Part shown: piece after piece, positions 26,441 to 35,134 of the stretch
How the letters are laid out: each line of letters opens with the position of its first letter
Numbering within the stretch: position 1 is the first letter of the stretch
Assembly (NCBI GenBank): GCA_020832085.1
Contig: JAFIFJ010000023.1
Coordinates: forward strand, 1 to 35,925
Direction of reading: 5' to 3'
DNA from: Gammaproteobacteria bacterium
GTDB lineage: Bacteria > Pseudomonadota > Gammaproteobacteria > Pseudomonadales > Azotimanducaceae
DNA length: 35,925 bases
Notes under the pieces: model-generated
Database searches by the model: none
Told to the model about the DNA's origin: nothing
What the model saw: only the letters and a program-made list of their open reading frames with translations
Program-made: the position numbers and the translations under genes

Positions 26441-26920
26441 TCAGAGAGCTTCGAGAATGGCTTCCGCCTTGCTGACCTCGAGCTTGCCGGGAGCTTCGAC
26501 TGCCAGTTTGCTCACCACGCCGTCGTCCACGATCATGGCGAAGCGCTGGCAGCGAACGCCCAGCCCCGGGGCGGACGCGTCGAAGTCGAGACCGAGGGCA
26601 CGCGTCAGGTCGGCGTTCCAGTCCGCCAGCATCAGCAGTTCCTCGGCGTTCTTGTCCTTGCCCCAGCAGTCCATGACGAAGGCATCGTTCACGGACATGC
26701 AGGCGATGGTATCCACGCCTTTGGCCTTGATCTTGTCAGCCAGGGCCACGAACCCGGGCAGGTGGGCCTGGGAGCAGGTCGGCGTGAAGGCGCCCGGTAC
26801 GGCGAAGAACACCACCTTCTTGCCGCCGAAGATCTCGCCGGTGCTGATATCGGTGGGGCCCTTCTCGCCCATCATCTTGATCGTGACGTCAGGGATACGA
26901 TCCCCTTCCTTGATGCTCAT
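26441..26920 (-). CDS. Peroxiredoxin (Prx5 / AhpC-TSA family)
   Basis: This 159-aa thiol peroxidase reduces hydrogen peroxide or organic peroxides. The peroxidatic Cys49 sits in FFAVPGAFTPTCS, the form typical of Prx5 enzymes. Other cysteines at 74, 85 and 124 could serve as resolving residues, but which one does is not clear. The usual Prx5 segments DTIACMSVNDAFVMDCWG and QRFAMIVDDG are present. The ATG at 26920 is preceded by GGAG at 6 bp; upstream in-frame codons lack family similarity. The reductant is probably glutathione/glutaredoxin or thioredoxin (inference). Confidence 0.92.
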   Translation of the reverse strand: MSIKEGDRIPDVTIKMMGEKGPTDISTGEIFGGKKVVFFAVPGAFTPTCSQAHLPGFVALADKIKAKGVDTIACMSVNDAFVMDCWGKDKNAEELLMLADWNADLTRALGLDFDASAPGLGVRCQRFAMIVDDGVVSKLAVEAPGKLEVSKAEAILEAL

Positions 26921-27217
26921 ATCGGACTCCAAGTGGGTGAAACAGGCCGTAAACTCGCCCGCCCTCCGCGCCTTCCGGCCCAAAGCCTGCGCGAGTGACG
27001 GACACCGCGCGCAAGGGTAGCCCGGCGCCTGGAACGAGTACAGGGCGACCGGCATCGGGCGCCGGGCATCTGGGCGCACAACAACGCCCTCGATCGAAGC
27101 TGCTGCTGTGGGAAGCTCACGCAGCGCAGCGCAGTGAGCGATTCCCTGCCTCACCGAGAAGGTCTCCTACTGGCTAAGAGTCTGCAGGCGGCTGCGCCGC
27201 CCGAAGTCGTCCCTGCG
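26921..27217. other. Intergenic region with a copy of the GTGGGA/GCAGC repeat
   Basis: A 297-bp gap upstream of the peroxiredoxin gene and downstream of the Nudix gene, with no supported gene. At 27108-27146 gtgggaa is followed by an imperfect hairpin gggaagctcac (27110-27120) / gtgagcgattccc (27134-27146). Its loop carries the 16-mer acgcagcgcagcgcag that also occurs at 1402-1417. I could not place a promoter confidently. Confidence 0.5.
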
Positions 27218-27877
27218 TCAGGTCCAGGCGAAGTGAGGTTGTTCGAAGTGATCCACCCGGGTGTCCCGCTCCCGCAGCAGCACCTCGCGGAACTGATACA
27301 GCAGCGCCGCCGTGGGGGCAGCAATGGCACCGTCACCGATGGGCATGCGCAATACAGGTTGATCACTGCCCTCCTGCGGCTCGAGACGGGGCGCATCGGG
27401 GCGCAGCAGTTCCACCAGCGGTATCCTGTGGATGCTCGCCACCTCTTCGGGGCAGGGCGTCAGATCACGTGCAGCGCCGCCCCAGACCACTACGGGCGTC
27501 ATTACGAACCCGGAGCGGGTGGTGAAATCGTCGAGCCGGCCGAGAATGGCCTCGGGCCCGAGAACAAGCCCCACCTCCTCCTCCAGTTCCCGCAGCGCAC
27601 TTTCCTCAGGTGTCTCGCCGGGGTCGAGGCGACCTCCGGGCAGCGCCCACTGCCCGGCATGGCGGCGCAGGTGCTTGGCACGCCGGGTCAGAATCAGCGC
27701 CGCCTCGCAGCGCCAGCTCTCATGCACGGGCAGCCCATCGAGATCGGCACCGAAGCCCTGCTCCACCACGGTGAGTGTCACCGCCGCATGCAGGCGTTCG
27801 TCGACCAGGTGCTGACGCGCATCGAAGCGGGCGAGGCGCTGGCCGAACAACGACCGCAGATCGGGATCACAAATCAT
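27218..27877 (-). CDS. Nudix hydrolase (CoA pyrophosphatase-like)
   Basis: This 219-aa protein has a complete Nudix box at residues 82-104: Gly82, Glu88, Arg96-Glu97, Glu100-Glu101, Gly103. Nudix enzymes split X-linked nucleoside diphosphates. The preceding stretch ALILTRRAKHLRRHAGQW leading into LPGG resembles the CoA diphosphatase (NudL/UPF0035) signature, so CoA derivatives are the best-guess substrate. The start is less sure: I chose the ATG at 27877, where similarity begins, though no clear ribosome site precedes it. It is divergent from the methyltransferase gene with a 66-bp spacer. Confidence 0.85.
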   Translation of the reverse strand: MICDPDLRSLFGQRLARFDARQHLVDERLHAAVTLTVVEQGFGADLDGLPVHESWRCEAALILTRRAKHLRRHAGQWALPGGRLDPGETPEESALRELEEEVGLVLGPEAILGRLDDFTTRSGFVMTPVVVWGGAARDLTPCPEEVASIHRIPLVELLRPDAPRLEPQEGSDQPVLRMPIGDGAIAAPTAALLYQFREVLLRERDTRVDHFEQPHFAWT

Positions 27878-27943
27878 GGGCTGCAACGCTTCGCAAAGGA
27901 GGACACAGCCCGCAGTATAGCCGGGCACCGGTGGAGCGTGACG

Positions 27944-29134
27944 ATGACTCTCGAAACGATGGGCACAGCGCGGCTCATCGAGCACTGCAGCCGCCTCGAC
28001 GAACTGCTCGGCAGGCATGAGCGCCTGTGGCGCAGCAATGCCTTTCGTGATCCTGATCCAGGTTGGCTGCATGAGCATCCCCGTCTGGCAGCCATCCTCC
28101 TGGACCTCAGCGAGGCGGACCTGCAGCGACTCGAAGCCAACCCCGAGCCCCTGCTCGAACTGCTCGATCCCCATGTGCGGGGCCTTTGCAGCACTCTCGC
28201 GGCGACGGAGCCAGCCTGGGTCGGCGCCGAGCCGGCACCGGATACGCCCTTTTCGAACCTGCATGTTCCGGGTCGCAAGTGGGCGCAGATCCGCCACTTC
28301 ATGGCGGCGCTACCGCCGGCGACCGCCCCCGCCGTGGACTGGTGCAGCGGCAAGGGCCACCTCGGTCGCAGCGTCGCGCGCCTGCACGGTCGTCCCGTGC
28401 GCTGCCTGGAGCGTGACCCGAAGCTCTGCGCGGCCGGCCGGATTCTGGCCGGCGGCTTGCCGGTGACCTTCGAGCGTTGCGATATCCTGCAGGACTCACC
28501 GCAGCTCGGCCCCGGTGACACCCTGCTGGCCCTGCATGCCTGCGGCGCCCTGCACGAGCGGATGCTAGACGCTGCCGTGGCCGGGGGCAGCACCCGCATC
28601 CATCTCGCCCCCTGCTGTTACCACCTCACGCCCGCCTGGAAGGCGAAAGCCCGCGGCGCCCCGGATCCGGGTTTCGAAGCGGATGACCTGCACCGGGCCG
28701 TGCAGGACATGGTGACGGCGCCGGCCCGGGTCCGGCGTGCCCGGCTGCGGGAACGGGCCTTCAGGGCGGGTTTCGACGCGCTGCAGCGACACCTGCGCGG
28801 CTGCGACAGCTACCTGCCCCAGCCCTCCCTGAAGGCTGGCCAGCGGCAGCTCGACTTCCCCGGCTTCTGCAACCTGATGGCCCGGCACCACGGGCTGGAA
28901 CTCCCCGTGGGGATGGATCTCCCCTCCTGGCTGGAGCAGGGCTGGATCCGCGACGCCCGCAGCCGTCGCCTGGAGCTGGTCAGCCAGGGCTTCCGCCGGG
29001 TCCTGGAACTGCGGATCGTGTTGGACCGGGCCCTCTTTCTCGCAGAGGCGGGGTATGCGGTGAACCTGCTGCGCTTCTGCCCACGGACCCTCACACCCCG
29101 CAACCTGCTGCTGCAGGCCTGGCGGGCGCGGTAA
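27944..29134 (+). CDS. SAM-dependent methyltransferase (Methyltransf_32 type)
   Basis: This 396-aa protein has the SAM-binding loop VDWCSGKGHLG at about 131-141, an acidic post-loop in CLERDPK, LLALHACGAL near 194-203, and APCCYH near 222-227. The combination of CSGKGHL, LHACG and PCCYH marks the Methyltransf_32 family, whose eukaryotic relatives include METTL25 and GSTCD. Bacterial members are poorly characterised and an RNA substrate is only a guess. The flanking N-terminal 110 residues and C-terminal 150 residues have no domain I recognise. The ATG at 27944 has ggag 7 bp upstream; the longer open frame upstream overlaps the Nudix gene and is not real. Confidence 0.82.
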   Translation: MTLETMGTARLIEHCSRLDELLGRHERLWRSNAFRDPDPGWLHEHPRLAAILLDLSEADLQRLEANPEPLLELLDPHVRGLCSTLAATEPAWVGAEPAPDTPFSNLHVPGRKWAQIRHFMAALPPATAPAVDWCSGKGHLGRSVARLHGRPVRCLERDPKLCAAGRILAGGLPVTFERCDILQDSPQLGPGDTLLALHACGALHERMLDAAVAGGSTRIHLAPCCYHLTPAWKAKARGAPDPGFEADDLHRAVQDMVTAPARVRRARLRERAFRAGFDALQRHLRGCDSYLPQPSLKAGQRQLDFPGFCNLMARHHGLELPVGMDLPSWLEQGWIRDARSRRLELVSQGFRRVLELRIVLDRALFLAEAGYAVNLLRFCPRTLTPRNLLLQAWRAR

Positions 29135-29233
29135 CGGTTCAGGTCGAACCTGGCCGCGGTCGCGAAAGGGACGGTCTCCCCGCCGAGGACGGCCATCGCC
29201 CCCACAGGGAGCTGCTACGTCCTTCGTCCCCGC

Positions 29234-30463
29234 CTAGGCGGGAGGCGCCGCCTCCGCCAGCAGTTCCACCCAGTGCGTCACCGTCACCTCAGCCACGCCG
29301 GCCAGATGCATCTGACAGCCCACATTGGCGGTGACCACCACCTCGGGCGCATGCTGAGTCAAAGCAGTGAGCTTGGCATCCCGCAGCTGCCGCGAGATCT
29401 CCGGCTGCAGCAGGGCGTAACTGCCCGCGGCACCACAGCAGAGATGACTGCTCGCCACCGGCACCCGCACACAGCCGATACCGTCAAGCAGCCGCTCCAC
29501 CACCCCGGTGACCCGCTGCCCATGCTGCAGCGTGCAGGGCGGATGCCAGGCCACCCGCCGCGGCGAACCCGCCAGCTTCCAGCCACTCAAATTCTGGACA
29601 TCCAGGAATTCGGACAGATCCAGGGTCCGGGCCGCAATGGTCGCCGCCCGCTCGGCATACTCCGGATCATCGGCCAGGACCACGCCGTAGTCCCGCACCT
29701 GCACGCCGCAGCCGCTGGCCGTCATCACCAGCGCTTCCGCGCCGCCTTCCAGCAGCGGCCACCAAGCATCCACGTTGCGCCTTGCCATGGCACGGGCCAA
29801 CTCGGGCTGGGCCATATGCTGGGGCAGTGCCCCACAGCATCCCGCCGCTGTCGCTTCCACCGCACCGATGCCCAAGCGGTTCAGCACCCGCTGCGTCGCA
29901 CGATTGGTGGCCGGCGTCGCCAGCCCCTGAATGCAACCCGCCAGAAGGATCACCTGCCGCGGGTAGCCGCTCTGATCCGTGGCCCGGCCGACGCCGGTCT
30001 GCAGCAGGGGAACCACTTCCCGCAGACGCTCGGGCAGGACGGGGCGCAGCCCCTGGCCGAGGCGCAGGAAGGGGCGCATCAGCGCCGGCCGCGGCACGAC
30101 GGCCAGCAGCAAGCGGCGCAGCAGCCGCTCGCGCCAGGATCGCGGCACCTTCTCTTCGAGGCGTTCCCGGCCGATCTCCAGCAGCCGCCCGTAGCGCACG
30201 CCCGAGGGACAGGTGGTCTCACAGGCCCGACACGTCAGGCAGCGATCGAGATGAAGCTGCGTGCTCGGGCCGGCCTCGTCCCGCTCCAGCATTTCCTTGA
30301 TCAGCCAGATCCGGCCGCGGGGCCCGTCCCGCTCGTCGCCGAGCAGCTGGTAGGTGGGACAGGTGGCGGTGCAGAACCCGCACTGCACGCAGGAGCGCAG
30401 AATGCGGTCCGCTTCCTGACCGGCGTCCGTGGCGAGCAACTTCGCATCGAGTCGGGTCTGCAT
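29234..30463 (-). CDS. glcF: Glycolate oxidase iron-sulfur subunit GlcF
   Basis: This 409-aa electron-transfer subunit of glycolate dehydrogenase works with GlcD and GlcE to oxidise glycolate to glyoxylate at the membrane. Two ferredoxin-type motifs bind [4Fe-4S] clusters: Cys25, 28, 31, 35 and Cys75, 78, 81, 85. Two CCG-type motifs (AAGCCGAL and HLCCGAAG) follow, as in GlcF and heterodisulfide reductase subunits. It is the third gene of glcDEF, 9 bp after glcE, with AAGGA before the ATG. Its stop lies inside a perfect 14-bp palindrome, cccgcctaggcggg (29229-29242), which may have a role at the transcript end. Confidence 0.94.
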   Translation of the reverse strand: MQTRLDAKLLATDAGQEADRILRSCVQCGFCTATCPTYQLLGDERDGPRGRIWLIKEMLERDEAGPSTQLHLDRCLTCRACETTCPSGVRYGRLLEIGRERLEEKVPRSWRERLLRRLLLAVVPRPALMRPFLRLGQGLRPVLPERLREVVPLLQTGVGRATDQSGYPRQVILLAGCIQGLATPATNRATQRVLNRLGIGAVEATAAGCCGALPQHMAQPELARAMARRNVDAWWPLLEGGAEALVMTASGCGVQVRDYGVVLADDPEYAERAATIAARTLDLSEFLDVQNLSGWKLAGSPRRVAWHPPCTLQHGQRVTGVVERLLDGIGCVRVPVASSHLCCGAAGSYALLQPEISRQLRDAKLTALTQHAPEVVVTANVGCQMHLAGVAEVTVTHWVELLAEAAPPA

Positions 30464-30472
30464 GGGATTCCT

Positions 30473-31534
30473 TCAGTACTGGCCCGGATAGAGCACGCCG
30501 GGATTGAACAATCCCTCAGGGTCGAACACCGCCTTGATGCGCTGCTGCAAACGCAGCTGAGCCGGGGGCAGCGGAGCGCGTTCAACGGTGGGGGTCAGCC
30601 GCATGGCGTGACCACCGAGTGCGGAAGCGGCCTGAAACACCCGCTCCGGTGCAGCATCGGTACAGCACCAGCGCTGGGCGCCGCCCCAGTCCAGCAACCA
30701 GTTCGCGCTGAGGTCCGGCTGCGGAGCCGTGGCCGGCAAAGACAGACGCCAGAGCGGGCCATCGCCTTGGAACAGCGGCAGCTGTCGATCGCGAAGCCGG
30801 TTCCAGTCCTGGTCCGCATCCGCAGCGGTTTCACCCCCCACGGCTTTCACCGCGGCGGCCACGCCGGCCTCCGAACCGGCCAGCCGTACCCGCAGGCGAC
30901 CCGACTCCCAGGCCATGGCCGTGATGGGCAGCGGGCGCCGGCCCAACCGGGCCATGCGCTCGAAGGCCTGACCGAGGCCGAGTTCGAGCACCTGAGTGAC
31001 GGTGGTCGCGGGCCGCGGCAGCAGGCGCAGACTGACGTCCAGCAGGACCCCGAGGCTGCCCATGGCACCGACATTGAGCCTGGAGACGTCGTAGCCGGCC
31101 ACGTTCTTCATGACCTGACCGCCAAAGCGGCCGATGCCGCCGCGGCCGTCGAGCAGGGTGATGCCGAGGACGGCATCCCGCACCGCACCCTGCCAGGGCC
31201 GCGCCGGCCCCGCGAGGCCGCTGGCCACAACGCCCCCGATGGTACTGGCCGGGCCGAAGCGGGGCGGATCGAAGGGCAGCATCTGGCCTGCCGCCGCCAC
31301 GACGGCTTCGAGATCGGACAGCAGCGTGCCCGCCCGCACCGAGACCACCAGCTCCGAAGGTTCGAAGGCCACGATGCCGCGATGCCCGCCCACTTCTAGC
31401 ACCTCGACGGCCTCGTCAGTCGAGGCCATGAGCATCTGACGGGTAGCTCCACCCCGAATGCACAAGGGGCGCTGCGCCGCCGCCGCGGCCATCACCGCCT
31501 CCTGCAGGTCCTCACTGCGATCCGCATCAGCCAA
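30473..31534 (-). CDS. glcE: Glycolate oxidase FAD-binding subunit GlcE
   Basis: This 353-aa FAD-binding (PCMH-type) subunit of glycolate dehydrogenase is close to the E. coli GlcE length. Family segments are PLCIRGGATRQM, PPRFGPASTIGGVVASGLAG and VMKNVAGYDVSRLNVGAMG; the C-terminus FDPEGLFNPGVLYPGQY is typical. No ATG lies at the expected N-terminus. The best start is a TTG at 31534, two bases after the glcD stop, which suggests translational coupling; the first in-frame ATG (31492) would remove 14 residues. Sequence upstream in this frame overlaps glcD and shows no similarity. Confidence 0.9.
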   Translation of the reverse strand: MADADRSEDLQEAVMAAAAAQRPLCIRGGATRQMLMASTDEAVEVLEVGGHRGIVAFEPSELVVSVRAGTLLSDLEAVVAAAGQMLPFDPPRFGPASTIGGVVASGLAGPARPWQGAVRDAVLGITLLDGRGGIGRFGGQVMKNVAGYDVSRLNVGAMGSLGVLLDVSLRLLPRPATTVTQVLELGLGQAFERMARLGRRPLPITAMAWESGRLRVRLAGSEAGVAAAVKAVGGETAADADQDWNRLRDRQLPLFQGDGPLWRLSLPATAPQPDLSANWLLDWGGAQRWCCTDAAPERVFQAASALGGHAMRLTPTVERAPLPPAQLRLQQRIKAVFDPEGLFNPGVLYPGQY

Positions 31535-31536
31535 GA

Positions 31537-32991
31537 TCAGAAACGCTCCAGTTCCGGATGGGGCAGCCGCCCACCATGTACGTGCATGCCGCCAAGTTCC
31601 GCGCAGCGCGCCAGGGTCGGCACGGCCTTGCCCGGATTGAGCAGGCCGGCCGGATCGAAGGCGGCCTTCAGGCCATGAAAGCGCTCGAGTTCCAGCGCGG
31701 TGAACTGCACGCACATCTGATCGATCTTCTCGATGCCGACGCCGTGCTCGCCGGTGATGGTCCCGCCCACGGCGACGCAGAGTTCGAGGATGCGCGCACC
31801 GAAATCCTCGGCGCGCTGCAGTTGCCCCGGCTGATTGGCGTCGTAGAGGATCAGCGGATGCAGATTGCCGTCGCCGGCATGAAAAACATTGGCCACGGCG
31901 AGATCGAACTCCTCCGAGAGCCGGCCGATTCCGGTGAGGACTTCGGCCAGATGACGACGGGGGATGGTGCCGTCCATGCAATAGTAGTCGGGCGCAATCC
32001 TGCCGACGGCGGGAAACGCAGCCTTGCGCCCGGCCCAGAGCCGGGCGCGCTCGGCCGGGTCCGACGCCGCCCTTATGTCACCCGCCCCGGCTGCGCGCAG
32101 GATTTCGGTGACCCGTTCCACCTGCGCGGCCACCTCCTCCGGCTCGCCGTCGAGCTCGCAGAGCAGAATGGCCGCCGCGTCCCGGGGATAGCCGGCGCCC
32201 ACGAAGTCCTCGGCGGCCTCGATGGCCAGCCGATCCATCATCTCCATGCCCGCGGGCAGGATGCCGCGGCTGATCACCGCACTCACCGCATCCCCCGCCG
32301 CAGCCACCGAGTCGAAGGCCGCCAGCAGCACCTGGACGGACGCCGCCACCGGCAGCAGCCGTACCGTGACCTCCACCACCACTCCGAGCAGGCCCTCGGA
32401 GCCGGTGACCAGCGCCAGCAGATCGAGTCCGGGACTGTCCAGCGCAGCGCCGCCGAGTTCCAGCAATTCCCCGTCCACCGTCACCAGCTTCACACCCAGC
32501 AGGTTGTGGACCGTGAGGCCGTACTTCAGGCAGTGCACGCCACCGGAATTCTCCGCCACGTTGCCGCCGATGGAGCAGGCGATCTGCGATGAGGGATCCG
32601 GCGCGTAGTAGAGCCCGTGAGGCGCTGCCGCCTCGGAGATCGCCAGATTGCGCACCCCCGGTTCCAGCCGCGCGATGCGCCCCACCGGATCGAGTTCCAG
32701 GATGCGATTCATGCGCGCCAGCACCAGGAGTACGCCCGCCTCATGGGGCAAGGCCCCGCCGGACAGCCCGGTGCCCGCGCCCCGGGCCACCACCGGAACA
32801 CCTTCGGCAGAACACAGCGCCATGACCTGCTGCACCTGCTCGATGCTGCGGGGCAACACCACCACTCGCGGCTGCTGCCGATACGCCGTCAGGGCATCTC
32901 CCGCGTAGGGGCGCAGCGCCTCTTCGTCATCCACCACATCTTCGGGGGGCAGCACTTCGCGCAGGCGCGCGGCCAGCGTTTCACGATCCAT
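31537..32991 (-). CDS. glcD: Glycolate oxidase catalytic subunit GlcD
   Basis: This 484-aa flavin-dependent subunit oxidises glycolate, and possibly D-lactate. The FAD-binding PCMH domain shows ARGAGTGLSGGALP (about 69-82) and SIGGNVAENSGGVHCLKYG. The catalytic C-terminal domain has VFHAGDGNLHP and ITGEHGVGIEK, with metal or substrate histidines. It is the first gene of glcDEF, with GAGGAAG before the ATG at 32991. The usual regulator glcC and the permease glcA are not in the window. It is divergent from the fatty acyl-CoA reductase across 128 bp, where I saw no convincing promoter. Confidence 0.94.
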   Translation of the reverse strand: MDRETLAARLREVLPPEDVVDDEEALRPYAGDALTAYRQQPRVVVLPRSIEQVQQVMALCSAEGVPVVARGAGTGLSGGALPHEAGVLLVLARMNRILELDPVGRIARLEPGVRNLAISEAAAPHGLYYAPDPSSQIACSIGGNVAENSGGVHCLKYGLTVHNLLGVKLVTVDGELLELGGAALDSPGLDLLALVTGSEGLLGVVVEVTVRLLPVAASVQVLLAAFDSVAAAGDAVSAVISRGILPAGMEMMDRLAIEAAEDFVGAGYPRDAAAILLCELDGEPEEVAAQVERVTEILRAAGAGDIRAASDPAERARLWAGRKAAFPAVGRIAPDYYCMDGTIPRRHLAEVLTGIGRLSEEFDLAVANVFHAGDGNLHPLILYDANQPGQLQRAEDFGARILELCVAVGGTITGEHGVGIEKIDQMCVQFTALELERFHGLKAAFDPAGLLNPGKAVPTLARCAELGGMHVHGGRLPHPELERF

Positions 32992-33119
32992 CTCGAACTT
33001 CCTCAGGGCACTGCTGCCCAGTATGGCTGCGGGTCACGCGCCGGTCGAATGCTGCTAATCTCGAACGAAATGACCTCGATTCTGCACGGGGCAGTGGTCA
33101 CTTTTGGGGGAGAACCTTG

Positions 33120-35108
33120 ATGAGCTATTTCGTCACCGGCGCCACCGGCTTCGTCGGCATGCACCTGATCGATCGCCTGCTGGCCCGCAAGGGTACGGTC
33201 TACGTCCTCGTCCGAGCAGGCTCCAGGGCCCGCTTCAAGCGCCTGGCTGAGCGCTGGGGCGAGCAGGCGAAGCGGGTGGTCGCGGTCACCGGCGACCTCA
33301 CCCGGCCCGGACTCGGTATCAATCGCAAGGACCTGGAGATCATGACCGGCAAGGTCCACCACTTCTTCCACTGCGCCGCCATCTACGATCTGTCCAACGA
33401 CGATGCCGAGGCTCAGCTGGCCGTCAACGTCGAAGGCACCCGCCATGCGGTGGAGCTGGCCGGCAAGCTCGACGTGCAGTGCTTCCACCACGTCAGCTCC
33501 ATCGCCGCCGCCGGTGAGTACCGCGGCCACTTCCGCGAGGACATGTTCGACGAGTGGGCGCCCACCGACGATCCCTATTTCCGCACCAAGCACGATTCAG
33601 AGACCGTGGTGCGCTACGAGAGCGAGGTGCCCTGGCGCATCTACCGGCCCGGCATCGTGGTCGGCCACTCCAAGACCGGTGAGATCTCCAAGATCGACGG
33701 TCCCTACTACCTGTTCAAGCTGATCCAGCGCCTGCGCCATGCCCTGCCGGGCTGGATGCCCCTCATCGGCATCGAGGGCGGCAAGCTCAACATCGTCCCG
33801 GTGGACTACGTCACCGCCGCCATGGACCACATTGCCCATACCCGCGGCCGCGACCGGGACACCTTCCATCTCGTGGCCCCGGAACCGGTGTCAGTGGGCC
33901 GCATCATGAACCTCTTTGCCGATGCTGCCCACGCCCCCGGCTTTTCCCTGCGCATCGACCATCGCCTGCTGGGCCTGCTGCCCAAGGGCGTCATCGACCT
34001 GATCGGCAAGATGCCCCCGGTCCGACGCATCGTCGACAGCCTGCTGGGTGATCTCGGCATTCCCCGGGAGCTGTTTCGCTACATGGGCTTCGCCACGCTC
34101 TATGACGACCGCGAAACCCAGAAGGTGCTCAAGGGTTCCGGCATTCAGTGCCCGGACCTCGAGGACTACGCCCCCGTACTGTGGGACTACTGGGAGCGGC
34201 ATCTGGATCCGGATCTGTTCCGGGACCGCAGCCTGAAAGGGCGCATCAAGGACCGGGTGGTGCTGATCACCGGCGCCTCCTCGGGCATCGGCAAGGCCAG
34301 CGCCCTGCGGCTGGCCGCCGCCGGTGCCAAGGTGCTGCTGGTGGCCCGCACCCTGGAGAAACTGGAGGAGACCCGTCGCGAGATCGAGTCCCACGGCGGC
34401 AAGGCCTGGATCTACAGCGCCGATGTCTCGGAACTGGAAGGCTGCGACAAGCTGATCAAGACCGTCCTCGACGACCACGGCAAGGTGGACGTGCTGATCA
34501 ACAATGCCGGCCGCTCCATCCGCCGCTCCCTGGAACTGTCCTACGACCGCTTCCACGACTTCGAGCGCACCATGCAGCTCAATTACTTCGGCAGCGTCCG
34601 TCTGGTGATGAACCTGCTGCCGAGCATGATCGAGCAGCGCGACGGGCAGATCATCAACGTCTCCTCCATCGGCGTGCAGACCAACATGGCGCGCTTCTCA
34701 GCCTACGTGGCCTCCAAGGCGGCGCTGGATGCCTTCTCACGCTGCGCCCAGACCGAGTTCCTGGATCGCAACATCACCTTCACCAACGTCTACATGCCTC
34801 TGGTGCGCACGCCGATGATCGCGCCCACCGCCCACTACAAGTACGTCCCGACCCTGTCGCCGGAGGAGGCGGCCGACCTCATCGCCAAGGCCGTTCTCGA
34901 AAGACCCAAGCAGGTGTCCACCCGCCTCGGCACCGCCGCCTCCGTGGCCTGGGCGCTGTGGCCGAAGGCCATGGACGTGATCCTGAACACAGGCTACAAG
35001 CTATTCCCGGATTCCGCCGCCGCCCGCGGCGACGGCAAGTCAGGCGAAACGGAGATGGCCCCGGAAGCCGCCGCCTTCGCCGCGCTCACTAAGGGCATAC
35101 ACTGGTAA
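33120..35108 (+). CDS. Two-domain fatty acyl-CoA reductase (alcohol-forming, Marinobacter type)
   Basis: This 662-aa fusion of two short-chain dehydrogenase domains very likely reduces fatty acyl-CoA with NADPH, by way of aldehyde to alcohol. The N-terminal extended SDR domain has the nucleotide loop TGATGFVG (6-13), Ser126/Ser127 and active-site Tyr153-Lys157, and a substrate-binding part to about 370. The C-terminal classical SDR domain has TGASSGIG (384-391), NNAG (461-464), Ser515/516 and Tyr529-Lys533. Domain order, length and long stretches such as RLNIVPVD-like and FERTMQLNYFGSVRL match, from memory, the Marinobacter reductase Maqu_2507, which supplies alcohols for wax esters. The ATG at 33120 has gggggag 7 bp upstream. 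No wax ester synthase is in the window. Confidence 0.88.
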   Translation: MSYFVTGATGFVGMHLIDRLLARKGTVYVLVRAGSRARFKRLAERWGEQAKRVVAVTGDLTRPGLGINRKDLEIMTGKVHHFFHCAAIYDLSNDDAEAQLAVNVEGTRHAVELAGKLDVQCFHHVSSIAAAGEYRGHFREDMFDEWAPTDDPYFRTKHDSETVVRYESEVPWRIYRPGIVVGHSKTGEISKIDGPYYLFKLIQRLRHALPGWMPLIGIEGGKLNIVPVDYVTAAMDHIAHTRGRDRDTFHLVAPEPVSVGRIMNLFADAAHAPGFSLRIDHRLLGLLPKGVIDLIGKMPPVRRIVDSLLGDLGIPRELFRYMGFATLYDDRETQKVLKGSGIQCPDLEDYAPVLWDYWERHLDPDLFRDRSLKGRIKDRVVLITGASSGIGKASALRLAAAGAKVLLVARTLEKLEETRREIESHGGKAWIYSADVSELEGCDKLIKTVLDDHGKVDVLINNAGRSIRRSLELSYDRFHDFERTMQLNYFGSVRLVMNLLPSMIEQRDGQIINVSSIGVQTNMARFSAYVASKAALDAFSRCAQTEFLDRNITFTNVYMPLVRTPMIAPTAHYKYVPTLSPEEAADLIAKAVLERPKQVSTRLGTAASVAWALWPKAMDVILNTGYKLFPDSAAARGDGKSGETEMAPEAAAFAALTKGIHW

Positions 35109-35134
35109 CGGCGCCGCTTCGCGGCGTCGTTACC
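35104..35134 (+). terminator. 14-bp hairpin overlapping the reductase stop codon
   Basis: Arms at 35104-35117 and 35121-35134 pair over 14 bp (one G-T pair) around a ttc loop, and the left arm includes the TAA stop. The stem is very stable. The next bases are gtgggag rather than a T-run, so it may be a 3'-end-protecting or REP-type hairpin as much as a terminator. Confidence 0.6.

Noticed and set aside
27134..27943. Plus-strand upstream extension of the methyltransferase frame
   Set aside because: It runs through the spacer and antisense to the Nudix gene; family similarity and a ribosome site begin at 27944.
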